Source: Viscum album
Taxonomy: Eukaryota > Streptophyta > Magnoliopsida > Santalales > Viscaceae
Direction of reading: 5' to 3'
DNA length: 64,000 nt
NCBI GenBank assembly: GCA_963277665.1
Contig: OY728130.1
Location: forward strand, 1,361,446,393-1,361,510,392
Part shown: positions 34,162 through 47,009 of the stretch, piece after piece
Position numbering within the stretch: position 1 is the stretch's first letter
How the letters are laid out: each line of letters starts with the position of its first letter
Program-made: the position numbers and the translations under genes
The notes under the pieces: model-generated
What the model saw: only the letters and a program-made list of their open reading frames with translations
Databases searched by the model: none
What the model was told of the DNA's origin: nothing

Positions 34162-37100
34162 TGTAAGAAGAAAGTTTTTGTCTATAAAAGACTTTCGAAT
34201 ATTCTTGATATTATTCCAGAACAGTGCCTTCAGATGGTGTGCGATTCTGAGCCCCGGTGTGGCCGAAATTATGTTTTTAGTGCGTTCACACTGGGAATGC
34301 CAAATTAATGGGATAACTCCTAAACGGTGATTTGGATTAGAGATCCGAGTGTACAGATGGGTCTGGAATGAGGTTTTTACCCTAGTAACGATATAAAACT
34401 TGTCGGCGCAGGATGTTTGGACCCCATTCCTGCTTTCGGAACTTTAAACGGATAAATAAATTAATTTATTTATTCGTTTAATATCTTAACTCAAGTATCT
34501 CTTCAATGGTGGCTCGGATTGGAAACCTGAGTGCACCATTGGGTTCAGAACATGCTGTTTTCCCTAGGAGGGGTGTAATCTTCGCAGGTGCGGGCCGTCT
34601 GTGAAAAATGGCCCCAGGGGCGTTATCGTAATTTGGCGGCCACGGACGTTCAATTTTATAACTTTTGAACGGGGCCTCGGATTAAAATTCTGAGACCTAT
34701 GTTGTGCTCGGGAGGTGGTGTTTACCCTAGGGAAGGTTTAATCTTGACCCCACCAAGAGTTTCGGGTGAGGGTTAATTTGGAGGATTAAATTAATTAAAA
34801 CTTTTTAATTAATTTATTTTTTTATTTAAGCTTAACCCCCCCTCGCTTCCCCTTGTTCATCCCCTGGCAGTGGAGCTCAACCAAGGAGATCCCCTCACTA
34901 ATCCTCTTCCTCTCTGAGCATTGCGGTGGCGGCAGATTCATGTGGCGATGCTCCGGGCTACGCCCTCACAGGTAAAAGTTTACGTTTTGCATTTTTTTAT
35001 TTATATACCCTTCTTCAAGTACATTATATGTGTCAAATTAATGCCCGATCATCGAGCGAAGCCCAAAAATGTGAAGTAATGGTTCTGAGCTTCCCGACGC
35101 GTGTTTCAGATTAAAAATCTAAGTCCCGATGTGTTCACAAACATCCGTCGAAGTTCGTGGGTTTTTGGGGTTTTCCGGCGGTTTTAAGGTCTGTCCGGCG
35201 GCACGCGCGGCAGGCCAGTGATCCGAGTGTAGGTGGAGCAGGCAGTTGTGGGAAATGATGCCGGTGATCCGAGCAGAGGCGGAGAAGGCGGTCCGTCGAG
35301 CGACGGTGCAGGCGGCCACTAGAGCGGGGCAGTGGTGGCGCTGGCAGCGGTGAGATGCACCGGCCAGGCGCAGTCGGTGGAGGAGCCTGAGACCTGGCCT
35401 CGGGCGTTCTGGGGAAGCCAGGACCCGCGCGGCGCGGGTCCTATTGGTTGTCAATGGAGACAGGCCGCTTGGCCGGTCTGCTTGGAGAGAGGACCCACAG
35501 AAAGAGGGTCCTGTTGGGCATCGACACGGAGAACGGGTAAAAGGCCTGTCCGTTTGTAAAAACGAGACCTGAGGAGCGGGTCCGGTTCTGCTAGGAGGGT
35601 CGCGGCCAGCGGGCCGCAACAGTTCGGACCGGGCCGGCAGGGGTGAAGCGGCCCGGATGGCCCCCTTGCGTTCGGGGGGCCGTAACTCCGAAATGGCGCA
35701 TCCGTTTGACGCGCTGTCTACGGCTACATGACCGTGTTAGCGATACGCCCTTTCTAAAGTATGTTCTTGGGTATGTGGATTCTGTTCCAGAAGCCAAGTG
35801 ACCCAAAACACTTTAATTTAATAATATTAAATTATTATTAATGCTGCGACGGACATGGCTCTGCATCCGGACTCCCGTTTGAAGCGCCGTTATAGGCGCA
35901 GTGGCCCTGGAACTGAGCCAACCCTTCCAAAGATGGTTTAGATCCCTTGTTGCTTTGTTTTGTCGCTCGGTGGCAAGAAACGCTTTAACGAATGATTAAT
36001 TAATTATTTGATTAATTAATTAATTGCTGCATCGGACCTAACACCCGCTTGGGATGTCCGACTGACGTGCTATCAGTGGCAGCGTGATCCCAGTTCTCGT
36101 GCAGACTTTTTGAGGAGATTTCTAAAGCGTTCAGGTTGGAGATGAGGTGCGGGCCCCACGGGGCCTAGTTCACACATTTTACAGTGAAACACCAATTTTT
36201 CACCCGACATCCGTTTGGAGTGTTTGAGTACTCGTTTCTGAGTGTTTTTATGAGGAGATTGCAATGGTGCAATTCACCCTCTTAAATTTGGGGCCGAGGT
36301 GTGGGCCCCACGGGGTCCCGTTTCTTGAGCTATGTGCAGCGTTTTCACAGCCTTTTCACTAGGTGTCCGATTGGGGCAATCAGGTAGTCGTTTTCGCGTG
36401 TTTTTTGAGAGCATCACGATGGCACAGTTCGCCCAACGAGTATCGGAGTCGGGGTGCGGGCCCCATACGGGTTAGTTATGGTGAATAATACCTTTTTCAC
36501 CAGTTGACCATTTCCAGCGAGTAAGTAGTCTATCTCGCGTGTTTTCCACGGGGATTACAATGGTGTAATCTGTTCAGGCGAGCGGAACCACATACGCGAT
36601 CTTATTTAATGTAGAAATTTGAAAAGTGCCCCGGTGGTGGTTATTCTACCGTGTTTGTAGCGGACCTTTAGCATGTGATCACGTGAACTCCCGTGTAAGT
36701 GGGGTAAATGATTAATGAGATATGGTTGGTTGTGCTTGGGCCGATGAGGTGTCAAGTTGGTGAAGTTACGTTACGCCTTCACGTTGATGTTGGGCGCCTT
36801 GTGCATGATGGCCATGAGACGTGGCATACTCTGGGAGTATGTGAGAACACTGGGAGGTACATGTGGATGTTGTAACTGAGAACGTTTGTAAGCTTGGTTG
36901 GGGTTGACTTGGGGCCACATGTCGTGTGGGCCCCAGGTGCGTGCTGTGTTCTGATTCACGTACCTTTGACCTCTCGCGACGTAGAGGGCCCCTCTGTTCT
37001 CGTTTGTTGACTGGCGGGGTTGAGTTTTTCCACTGGCTCTGTGCTCGATGGTTTAGATCAGCAGGGCTGAGTGGTTTCCCCTGGTTTGTTTCGGAGTCGG

Positions 37101-38955
37101 GTGGTTGCGTGATACACACTCCGTGTTCCGTTGGCTAGTGTTGTACCATCTAGTAGAGATGGACAGAACAGTTCTGGGATTACCATCCAGCGGGGCTAGG
37201 CAGTGGGTTACTCATCGACTTCTTCGGGTTTACCCTTCAACAGGGCTGGGCAGTGGGTTGCACATGGACTTCTCAGGGTTCACCCTCTAAGAGAGAATAG
37301 GCAGTGGGTCACCTGACAACTCTTGAGGGTCTACCCTCCAGTAGGGTTGGGTAGTGGGTCACCCGTCGTCTTATTTCAGGTCTACCCTCCAGCAGGGTTG
37401 GGCAGTGGGTCGCCTGCCGACTTGTTTCGGGTTTACCCTCTAGCAGGGCTGGGCAGTGGGTCACCTGTCGACTCCTTCCAGGTCTACCCTCCAGCAAGGC
37501 TGGGAAGTGGGTCACCTGATGACTTATTCCAGGTTTACCCTCCAGTAGGGCTGGGCAGTGGGTCGCCTGATGAGGTATTAGGGTTTACCCTCCAGCAGGG
37601 CTGGGCAGTGGGTCACCCGATATCATATTATGAATTACCCTCTAGTAGGGTTGGGCAGTGGGACCCCTGTTGACATTCCAGACTCAGTCCTTTCTACTAG
37701 GCTAGTTTGTGGCTTTCCTCCGTGATTACCTGAGTGGGACCCTTGGTTGTACGGGTCAGTGATGGAACAACCATGACATTGAAGAGACCTCTCGACTGCG
37801 GGGCAGCGACGAGGTGTGGTTTGACTTAACCCAGAACTCTCAAGTACAAGGGTTGCTTTCCCCAATGAGATGCATCCTTGTGACGTAACCTAAAACCGCG
37901 TGGGCGAGTCAGTACCGCCCAAAGTGGATATTGTTGATGTGCGGTGATTTGGGTCCCTTGACTTGTAGTTCGGGGTAAACGGGTAGGAAGATGGGCATTG
38001 ATGGTGTTACTTCTGGGACTGTTGGTGACTCATTTTCTTGGGCTGAGATACGGGATGGAGATCCCCTTATGACCTTGTCCGAGATTCTTATTGAGCATAT
38101 GTATTTGTATATACCTTGTTTCCGGTACCCATTTTCTCGGGTTTTGGTTAATATTCTTCCAGGAGAGGTGAAGGAGCGCGGGTATGCCATGTGATTTCTG
38201 TGTCTAGTATCCTGTGGTTGGATGAGTCTACTCTCTTGCTATAGGTAGCGAAGACTCGACAAGAAGTTCATATTCTCACCATTTCTAGCTCCTTGTGTCT
38301 GGATGAGTCTATATCATTTCTCTTGTTGGGTTGAGCTGGACTCTTTACTGTTACATTACTGCACTCTCATTTGTATTCCTTTAATTTTCCCGTTCACTCT
38401 ACTACTCACCCTTCGGTACCTCCTTTGTTTCTCCCTTGAGCCTTTGGGGTATCCTACTGAGTATTTTTATACTCACCCCTGCTTGGTCATTTCCCGCACT
38501 TAGTGTGCCCTTGCAGACGACGGATAGGTGGAACGTGACTTCGGAAGAGATTAGGAGCTTCGGAACTTGGACCACGTGCGGTGGTTGGAGTCGGGTTCCA
38601 GGTGGGGGACCCTTCTAGCTGTTTGTTTTATTTACTTGTTTCCAAGTTGTTGCACTTTTCTGGTTGGGAACGTGTTTTTCCCTTTTTCCTTTTTAGTTTA
38701 CCTTTAGCATGTTTTGTACTGATTAGAGGTTGATGAAATTTTGGTGGTTTATATATAGAAATTTCCCTTTTAATTTACTTGTCTTTTCTTTTACTCTGCA
38801 CTTCTGCATTGAGTGTGCTGTGTGTGTGTGTACAGGTACTCAGGAAAAGGCCTCCCCGAGTGGTTTAGCCTTCGGTGCTTGTCGCCAGCCCCTGGCCTAT
38901 GGAGGCAGGCTTTGGGTAGTTGCAGCTCGAGCCTGGGTAGGGTCGGGTCGTGATA
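34162..38955 (+). repeat. LTR B-2 (3' LTR)
   Basis: A 4,794-bp uninterrupted copy. It matches LTR B-1 along its length with scattered substitutions, many of them C/T or G/A. It holds 10 units of the 51-bp array against 8 in B-1. Confidence 0.88.
37174..37680 (+). repeat. 51-bp tandem array in LTR B-2, 10 units
   Basis: Ten units of about 51 bp. 37323-37673 stays open for about seven units, reading VYPPAGLGSGSP-like 17-residue repeats. There is no start context or conserved flank to support translation. Confidence 0.9.
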
Positions 38956-40174
38956 ACCAAGATGAATTTTGAGGGATAAATTCATTTTAAATTGTGTAGA
39001 ATGTAACACCCCAAGATTTTGATAATTATTTTTTTCAAATTAATTTATCTTGTCAATATTTGTTTATTTCATGTGACAATGTAAATGAGTATTTATATAT
39101 ATGTATATATATATACACATTAAAACACTAATTCAAACATTCCTTTCACATGAAATACGAACTTGGCTTGTGCTACATCCCATAATAACTTATCTTGCAA
39201 TATACGCAACCCCAACTTGGAGTACATTGCACGCAAAATTGAGTTTTGATGAAACATATTTATATATATATATAATTAATAAAATGAGGAAATTATAACC
39301 TAACAATTAAACATAGTTATATGAATAGTAAAAACAACTTTCCAAAAATTGGTTATAATGGTATTATATAAATAAAACATATTTATAATGAAAGATATGA
39401 TTTTTGGTAGTCTTTTTTGTTAAAAATACCATTCTATTGAATAAAACACTTTTAATAATAAAAGACATTTTATAAAAATTTATAAATTTAATTTAATAAA
39501 ATAAACATAATTTTTAAATTTATAACATTTAAATTAACCAGGGTGAATTTTTGGGATTTTTATTAGAAACTTCTTTTTTGATGAATAGTGAAAATACTGC
39601 TCTTTAGTTGAAAACTATGTTTTTATATAATTAAATATTAATGATAAATGATATTATAAATATATTTTATGGTCACATTAGTTAATTATTACATATATTA
39701 ATACTATTTGACTCATTATAATCATTTCCACTTTGAAAATTAATATAGAATCCTAATAGACTTTTGAACTTCTTATTACTTTAATACCCCGTTATTTCAT
39801 CCCGTTTGTGGAATTTACACTAATCTTAATTTTTACGCTTCTATGAGGTTAATTTAAAAAATAACATAAACAAATGTATTCAGTATAATGATTGTATTAT
39901 AATAATAACATGTTAATTTTTGACCAAAATGATTTGCAAAATTGATTAAAATTAATCATAGTAGTTAAGGCCAAATTAAGGTTAATTAGGGACTAAACCA
40001 TAAAATTAAGAGGGAAAACGACCTAGAAACATCTCCAAAACCCATTTTATGTTCTTATTTTGTCAATAAAATTTCCATTATTGAGTGTTTTAGGTGTGTT
40101 AAGTCTTTTTTAGGTAATAACATGTTCACACCAAATTTGTTTCTGAAAATTCCATTTGAGTCCTTCTCCTTCCC

Positions 40175-40183
40175 TATAAAAGG
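40175..40183 (+). promoter_or_regulatory. TATA box of LTR D-1
   Basis: TATAAAAGG after a CT-rich stretch (gtccttctccttccc), about 1.17 kb into the LTR. The equivalent in D-2 is at 47001-47009. Confidence 0.6.
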
Positions 40184-40910
40184 CCACTACATCTACCCAT
40201 TCAAAAAACCTCTAGAAAATTTTTTGTTCATAAAATATTATCCCAATTAGCCACAAAAAATTATAACATATACCTTTAAGCCTAAATTTTTTAATATATC
40301 TTCTCAAAGAATCCTTTTTGCACAAACCAAAAGGAGTTACCCGATTTAGAGGTCACGACTTCTCTCAAACTCCTTTCTTTTATTTTCCTTATCCACCCCA
40401 TACAATATCTTTATTACATTATTGTGTGAAAAATAGTATAATACATATAATAGAATATTTTTATAAAATTTTATGACCTAAACTTACACACAACTCCATC
40501 TAATGAATCTTGAACACACTATTTCTATGTATGGAGGACTACTGCCTCATGAAAAGATGATTGCTCATATATCCTTTACAACAAATCATGGTATCCACAA
40601 TGATTGAAAATATATTTATATATGTTATATATTTTATTTTATATTTATTTAAGCATATTTTTTCCTTTTTCAACACACATCTCTTTACTTTCCTTTTGGT
40701 GTTAATATGATAATCTCGTTTGAGGAAGTGTGGACTACCTCTCCCTTAAAGTGATGTGATTTGTTCACACACCAAATGGAATGTATTAAGGATGGGTTTC
40801 ATGAAATTTATTGATATATATGATATATTAATGCTACTGTAATAATTATATATGTATATACATACATCATTTACATACATTCAATCAATACGACAATAAG
40901 AGCAGAAACA

Positions 40911-40950
40911 ACGTTCATACATACGTACGACTTACCATATCCATGAACTG
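40911..40950 (+). repeat. Conserved hairpin in LTR D-1
   Basis: Arms GTTCAT (40913-40918) and ATGAAC (40943-40948) around a loop with tacgtacg. It matches hairpin 1 of family A read in element sense. Confidence 0.65.
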
Positions 40951-42554
40951 TGTATTCAATTTCATAATTCTACATTATATATATTATTATAATAAAAATA
41001 TAATGTATATACCAGATGTTTATATCATGGATTACATTATGGTATCATTATATATGTATAAGGACTAAATATGCAACAAATTAAGACACATACAAAGAAC
41101 AAAGTGAATATTACTCGAAGTGAAACCTTAACATAAAATCATTAACATGAGTGAAATATAAGGTTATAATAAAACCATATATGTTAATAGATATAATAAT
41201 ATTATTATGTAATATATTTATAATAAACATATATTTATTATATAAGAAGCTTGAACGAGTATGGAGAGAGTCAAGAAATAAGGTAAGGGGATTTTTATCT
41301 CACTATTAATTTCTGTGAGATACAAGATATGTTCACCAATCATTCATATTGTGTGGAGTATGTAACATGAATGTTTGTATTCCATGTATATTTTAATTAA
41401 ATTTATGCTTATTCATATATCAATTCTATGATGCTTCTTTCTGGGGGTTTAACTTGAAAAAGTTTCCAAATTGGTAAAACAATTTTGTCTCAATTTTCCT
41501 TCTTTGAGACTCATGTTTTGTTATGCACATAATTTTTTTGAGGTGTATATAATTCAATTAAAAATGCTATATCATGAATATAATTATTTTCATGATGTAT
41601 TAAGGTTAATTTAATTTCCTTTTATTACATGGAGTGTGTGATCCTAAGCCACTATGTTATAAGAGTTTATTGAGACAATCTCCTCATTTGTTTTTCACGA
41701 TTGTTTAGGTTTATGCTTCCATTAATGATATATTATGATAAATCATTCACGAATATTCTTGAGTCTACTTATACTCTTTTTATTCAATATATTATCATTT
41801 TTTAGTACTATTATTCCACTCTTTGGCACTTAAGATAATGTTTTAGTTAAATCTAACCACCTCTCTCTTTGGTCGGAAATCTAGTTTTTTCCAAAACCAT
41901 GTTTTCAAAATGTTTTCAAAAGAATTTTAAAAAATAAATTTTCAAAAAAACATTGAAGATAATTATAAAGGAATAATGGGTTTTAAAAAAATGTTTTATT
42001 AAAACCTTGTTTTATAAGTTTTCAATGATATTTTATAAGAAAAAAGTTTTCACAATGTTTTATGTAATAAAAATCATTTTTCAAAGAACAGAGGATATTT
42101 TTCTCAAGAAACATCTTTTAAAGATATTTAAAAATTATTTCTATCTAAGATAACATCTGTTGATGTTAGTTAGTAATTTATGTAAAAATTATCTAAATGT
42201 TCCATTCATGTTATTTCTATGAATAGGTAATACTTAATGTAATTGTCATTATGATGCTAGTTTCCCTTTCATGAGTTATATGATTATAAAACCCACTTCT
42301 TTTCATGGGTTATTTTTTGATGAAATATTTTTGAAACCTATATATTTTCGATAAGTTATTATGTGATGAAATTTTAATGATACCCATTTCATTTCATGGG
42401 TTACAATTGGATGTTTAAAAAACTTATATATTTTTATGGGCCATGATATGATGAATTTTTTATTATCATGTTACACATGTATGAATGATTATGCTATGAG
42501 ATGGGTGGGACCTATATCCCCCCCAATTCATTGGGTAATTATGGAAGACTCATG

Positions 42555-43100
42555 AGTATAAATGTTATGTGTGAACCTTATTACATGTTCACAATATTGT
42601 GCATAGACCAGATTATATGTCTATAAGATTATGCATGGACCTAATTATATGTTCACAATGTTATGTGTGAACCTTATAATGTGTTCACAATGTTATGCAG
42701 GTACCTGGGTTTATGTCCATAAGTTTATGTGTGATCCTGATTACATGTTCACAATGTTATGTGTTAACCTGATTATATGTTCACAATATTATGCACAGAC
42801 TTGTTTTAAGGTCCATAAGGTTACGTGTGAACCTTATTACATGTTCAAAATGTAATGTGTAGACATGGTTTCAAATCTATAAGTTTATGCGTGAACCTAA
42901 TTACATGTACACAATGTCATCTGTGAACATGTTCACAATGTTATGCATATACTTGGTTTCACTTCTATAATGTTATGAGTGAACCTGATTACATTTCAAA
43001 AATTTTATTCATGAACCTGATTTCATGTCCACAAGTTGATTATGGGGATTTATATCATGTACTTACCTTAATGAGTGAACCTGTTTCTACTAATACATGT
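42555..43100 (+). repeat. 32-bp tandem array in LTR D-1
   Basis: Units of about 32-33 bp alternating two forms: acctgattacatgttcacaa and acctggtttcatgtccataa, each followed by an (a/g)gtttatgcgtga-like segment. Degenerate toward the right end. Confidence 0.85.
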
Positions 43101-43591
43101 TCACAATGTTATAAAAAAAATTTCATGCAAAAAATTCCATATTTTAATCCAATGTTATACTTTCTTGGCTTATGCGTTTATTTATTTATGATTTGTGTCT
43201 TATGAAATTCCATGCCTGATCTCGTAACTCATGTCTGTGACCTTTGATATATAGGGTATGATCTCATAATGTTATGATCACATTATCATACTACTATACT
43301 CTTGTTTATTCTTACATGTCCCCATTGTTTACCCTTACTGAGCATCTAACCTCATCCCTTTCATATGTTTTCCTTTCTCTAGGTTATGAAGAATGGTTTT
43401 AGGTAAAAGTACTAATGGTGGAGATCTTTATAGGATATGTTGAAGATCTTTCCCCAAGATAAAATATTTTGTTTCCAGGTTTCCAAATACACTAAACAAT
43501 TTTGGTCCTATGGAATGTATTTTTGTAATGTATTAAATATTAATAGAAAAATATGTAATATCCATGTATGTTAATCCTAGGTCTCTATATT

Positions 43592-43604
43592 TGGTATCAA
43601 AGGA
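43592..43604 (+). other. Primer-binding site, element D
   Basis: TGGTATCAAAGGA, one change from TGGTATCAGAG, two bases after the LTR end. Confidence 0.8.
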
Positions 43605-44280
43605 AAGGGTTAATCAGCTATTGGAAACTATGATGATAATAACTTAGTGCGATCCCTAGGTTTATTTCTAAGGATATGTCTAGGGATGTCTCTAAGGATA
43701 AGTCTAAGGATGAGTTAACAATAAGGAAAATGTTTGGGAATTTTTGTAAAGGATGAAGTGAGTGGTTTCCAAAAAATATACCCCTATCTAGATACTATAA
43801 GTGGATGTGGCTCTAGCACATATGTACCTAGGTGTAACAACTCTAAAATTATGTTTTGGGCTTGAATTGGGGTAATCTGGTACACAACAACATGCTTTGT
43901 TACAGACCTAGTTTGACTCTCACAGGGGGATATGATTTTAAAATTCGAAAACTCTTCCTGATCCATTATAATGCATTTAGATATAATTTATATATGAATA
44001 GCATAGTATAAACGAAAAGTTTCATTTATTATGGAAGGTGTCATTATTTAGACATCTTATAATTAATTATTTTCATGAAAATGTGGTTTTCTACAAGGAT
44101 AAATAATTCTCACACTATAAATCTGGTTTTAGTCAATAGTCGGAACCAGAAGTAACTGGATTATTGTTGAATGTGATGGAAGATTTTCTGATGATCAGTC
44201 AAGTGGAATGATCACTGGAGTGAAATATGTTCTGATCATTCTTAATCCATTTTCATAAAACATGATTAAATTTTTTTAAC
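43605..44280 (+). other. Leader and deleted gag core region of element D
   Basis: The leader carries the ctaaggata/ctaggga short-repeat run at about 43650-43710 as in element A. The gag core seen in A (FSG, WW, YFP blocks) is not recognisable here, so it is deleted or fully decayed. Confidence 0.55.
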
Positions 44281-44620
44281 TTAACCAAATCTCGGACTCA
44301 CCGTGGAAGTGAAAAAAGGAGTCCAAAGAGAGTTTGGGTAATAGAGATCATGGAGGAAATAATATTCATTTTTCTTTGTGTCAAGTGTGTAAAAAGAATC
44401 ACCTAAGCAAATATTTATGGGAAAAAGAAGATGTTTTGACTGTGGAAAATAAAGACACCAATAAAGTGACTGCAAGGGAAAATGAAGACTTAATTAAATG
44501 AAATGAATGGAAATATTGGCCTCCCTAAGTTATTATCAATTGATGATTGATTTAAATGTGGAAAGAATGGGCATTATGAAAATCAATGTCTTTAGTGGAA
44601 GTCTCATTAAGAGAATCAAC
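44281..44620 (+). pseudogene. gag: Gag zinc-knuckle remnant of element D
   Basis: Traces of the three-knuckle tail of element A gag survive in order. A CX2C start (LCQVC, near 44385) is followed by RRCFDCGK-stop-RHQ-stop-SDC (about 44424-44475), aligned with RKCFKCGKEGHRADEC. Then KCGKNGHYENQC (about 44555-44590) aligns with the third knuckle CKEMGHYANKC. Stops and frame changes exclude function. The match in order and spacing shows that D gag and A gag share ancestry. Confidence 0.75.
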
Positions 44621-45823
44621 ATGAAAAAAAAATAAAGAAAAAATAAAGAATCAACATGGTGGTGCATGTAATGGTTTTTCTATAGACGATGAAGAAACCA
44701 TGAATAATATATGAAAGGTATGTGTTTTTTACAATAATTATGATTAAGTTGAGATTGATAAATGTTAAGACTTGATTCTTATTTCATATTATTAGAAATA
44801 GGTATTTAGGAATACATTAATGAAGCCAAAATAATGGTTTATAAACAATGCTGGACGAATGAATTATTTATGTTTTGGAATTCAGAGACTATGTTATATG
44901 AATCATTAAATATATAATTATTTTCAATATATGTTTTCATTAAGGATTGGAAATGGAATCTTTAATGGTGATGAAGACATGGAAAAGTGATTTCATGGAA
45001 AGGTAATTTTGGATTAAGTAAATGTAATCCTTAATTAATGCCTTCCACCAAGATAATGATGTTTGGAAAAAGATATACTAGATAGGAATAAGTAAATTGG
45101 GTAGTACATATTATCCTAGAACTGATTATTGAAAAAGTGTTCTATATCATCAAGAATTTAGGGGTTATGAGGTTAACTACTTATAAAAATTTAATGTTAA
45201 AAATTATATTAAGTAAGTAAGATTAAAGTGTAATCTTACATATAAGGATTTATGCATATTGGATATCCGGTTCAAACTACCTTGTGTGGATGGTAACTAA
45301 TGACAAATGGGATGAAATATCATGGAACTCTTGATCTGTTAGTACTTCAGGGATGAAAAATTAATTTTTTTTATAGAAGGAGGTTAATTGGATCAATAAA
45401 TAATAAAGGGTTATGATTTCTATAAACAATGAAGGTATATATTTTAATAAAAACTATTTAACTTTTCTTGAAACCAAAAATTTTGTCATATACCTATGTT
45501 TTTGATGAATCAGAAGGTCCCTTGAGTCAATATAGATTTATGGATTTCTGGTTGTTAACTTTCTCATAACCTTGTTCCTTATCACTCTCCATTATAAATT
45601 TATGGTATGATTTATCTTCCATATCCATGTTTTCACTTTCCACCTATGATTTCCCTTGTGGAAACGTATTTATATGTTACTTTGGGTAAATGGTATGGTT
45701 CCAATTTTACCTTTTTAGGGAGATTTTAGTAGTAATTTTTATGATTTGGTTTTCTATGAAATAAAAAATCATATATTAAAACATTGATAACCCAAATGAA
45801 TTTTCGGGATTAAAATCATTTTA
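44621..45823 (+). other. 3' noncoding part of element D internal region
   Basis: AT-rich sequence after the gag remnant with no pol motif. Its second half (45047-45790) is the sequence also found at 22658-23642. Confidence 0.6.
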
Positions 45824-45835
45824 ACGGGGGTAGAA
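45824..45835 (+). other. Polypurine tract, element D
   Basis: acgggggtagaa directly before TGTAACACC; same form as the tract of family A (ggggggtagaa). Confidence 0.78.
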
Positions 45836-47000
45836 TGTAACACCTTAAGTTTTTAAGAATCTATTTTTTAAATTAATTTATCTTTTAAATATTGTTTTAT
45901 TTCACATGACACTAGAAAACAGTATATATATATATATATATTAAAACACGAATCCAAACATTCCTTTCACACACAAAACTAACTTGGCTTGTGCTACACG
46001 CAATACCAACTTGGCTTTCACTACAAGAAACATCGACTTGGCGTACAATGCACACAACATTGAGTTTTGATGAAATTTTATATATATTTATAATTAATTA
46101 AATGAGATAATTATAACCTAAACATTAAAAATAGTTATAGGAATATTAATAACTACTTTGGAAATATTGGTTATAATTTTTTTATATAAATAAAACATAT
46201 TTATAAGGAAAGATATGATTTTTGGTAAAGCATTTTTATCTTAAAAATACAGTTCACTTGGATAAACTAATTCTAATAATGAATGTAATTTTAGACACAT
46301 TTAGGAACATAATTTGATAAAATAAGCTTCATTTTTTAATTTATAACTTCAAAATTATCATAGGGAGAAGTTTTGGTATTTTTCCTGAGAAACTTTATTT
46401 TTTGATGGATAGTGAAAAATACTGTTTTTTAGTTAAAAAATACTTTTTGTCTAATTAATTATTTATGAAAAATTATATTATAAGTATTATTAAGGTCTAA
46501 TTATATAATTATTACATATATTAATACAATTTAACTCATTATATTTAATTCCACTTTGAAACTGAATATAATATCTTAACAAACATTTGACCTTTTTCCT
46601 ACTTTGAAACACCGTTATTTCATCTCATTAGCGAGATTAGAACTAATTTTAATTTTTCCACTCTTGTGAAGGGAATTTAAAAAATCCAACAGAGACCATT
46701 GTATTCACTCTGATATTTATATTATAATAATACCATGTTAATGTTTATCCAAAATTATTCGTAAAAGTGATTAAATTAATCACAACTGTTAAGGCCAAAT
46801 TAATATTAATTGGGAACTAAACATTAAAATTAATCACCCAAAAGACCTAGAAACATGTACAAAACCCATTTTATGTCCATATCTATTTCAAAAACCATAT
46901 AGTATTCAGTTTTTTTGGGTTTTTAAAACTTTTTTTAGGTAAGAACATGTTCACACATAATGAGTTTCTAAACAATTCCATGTGAGTCCTTTTCCTTCCA

Positions 47001-47009
47001 TATAAAAGG
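47001..47009 (+). promoter_or_regulatory. TATA box of LTR D-2
   Basis: TATAAAAGG preceded by a CT-rich stretch, equivalent to 40175-40183. Confidence 0.6.

Larger units (their letters stand above)
23643..38955 (+). mobile_element. Element B: gag-remnant LTR retrotransposon with giant LTRs
   Basis: Two LTRs (23643-31964 with a nested solo LTR, and 34162-38955) flank a 2.2-kb internal region with PBS, gag remnant and polypurine tract. The LTR starts TGTAAGAA and ends near gggtcgtga(c/t)a. More GC-rich than A, C and D. Pol is absent apart from a possible trace of the start of the protease. It is inserted in D internal DNA; the target duplication is not clear (aataa on the left, gataa or accaa on the right). 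Confidence 0.88.
22658..39001 (+). mobile_element. 3' part of a family D internal region, split by element B
   Basis: 22658-23642 aligns with about 45047-45790 of the D internal region, sharing blocks such as agatatactagata, actgattattgaaaaagtg and tgacaaatgggat. After element B the match resumes at 38956-39001 (ccaagatgaatttt ... gtagaa), directly before an LTR D start, as in the intact copy (cccaaatgaatttt ... gtagaa, 45791-45835). So this is the end of a D internal region upstream of LTR D-1, and the D locus was itself a tandem or a longer element. No coding sequence was recognised in it. Confidence 0.75.
39002..43589 (+). repeat. LTR D-1
   Basis: A 4,588-bp LTR with TATA box at 40175-40183, hairpin at 40911-40950, decayed palindrome (ccaattcattgg, about 42523) and a 32-bp array at 42555-43100. 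A tttacccttactgagcat segment (about 43329-43346) recurs in A and C LTRs. Confidence 0.88.

Noticed and set aside
42555..43100. Possible CRISPR-like array of 32-bp units
   Set aside because: Units are contiguous and degenerate with no unique spacers, in plant nuclear DNA within an LTR.
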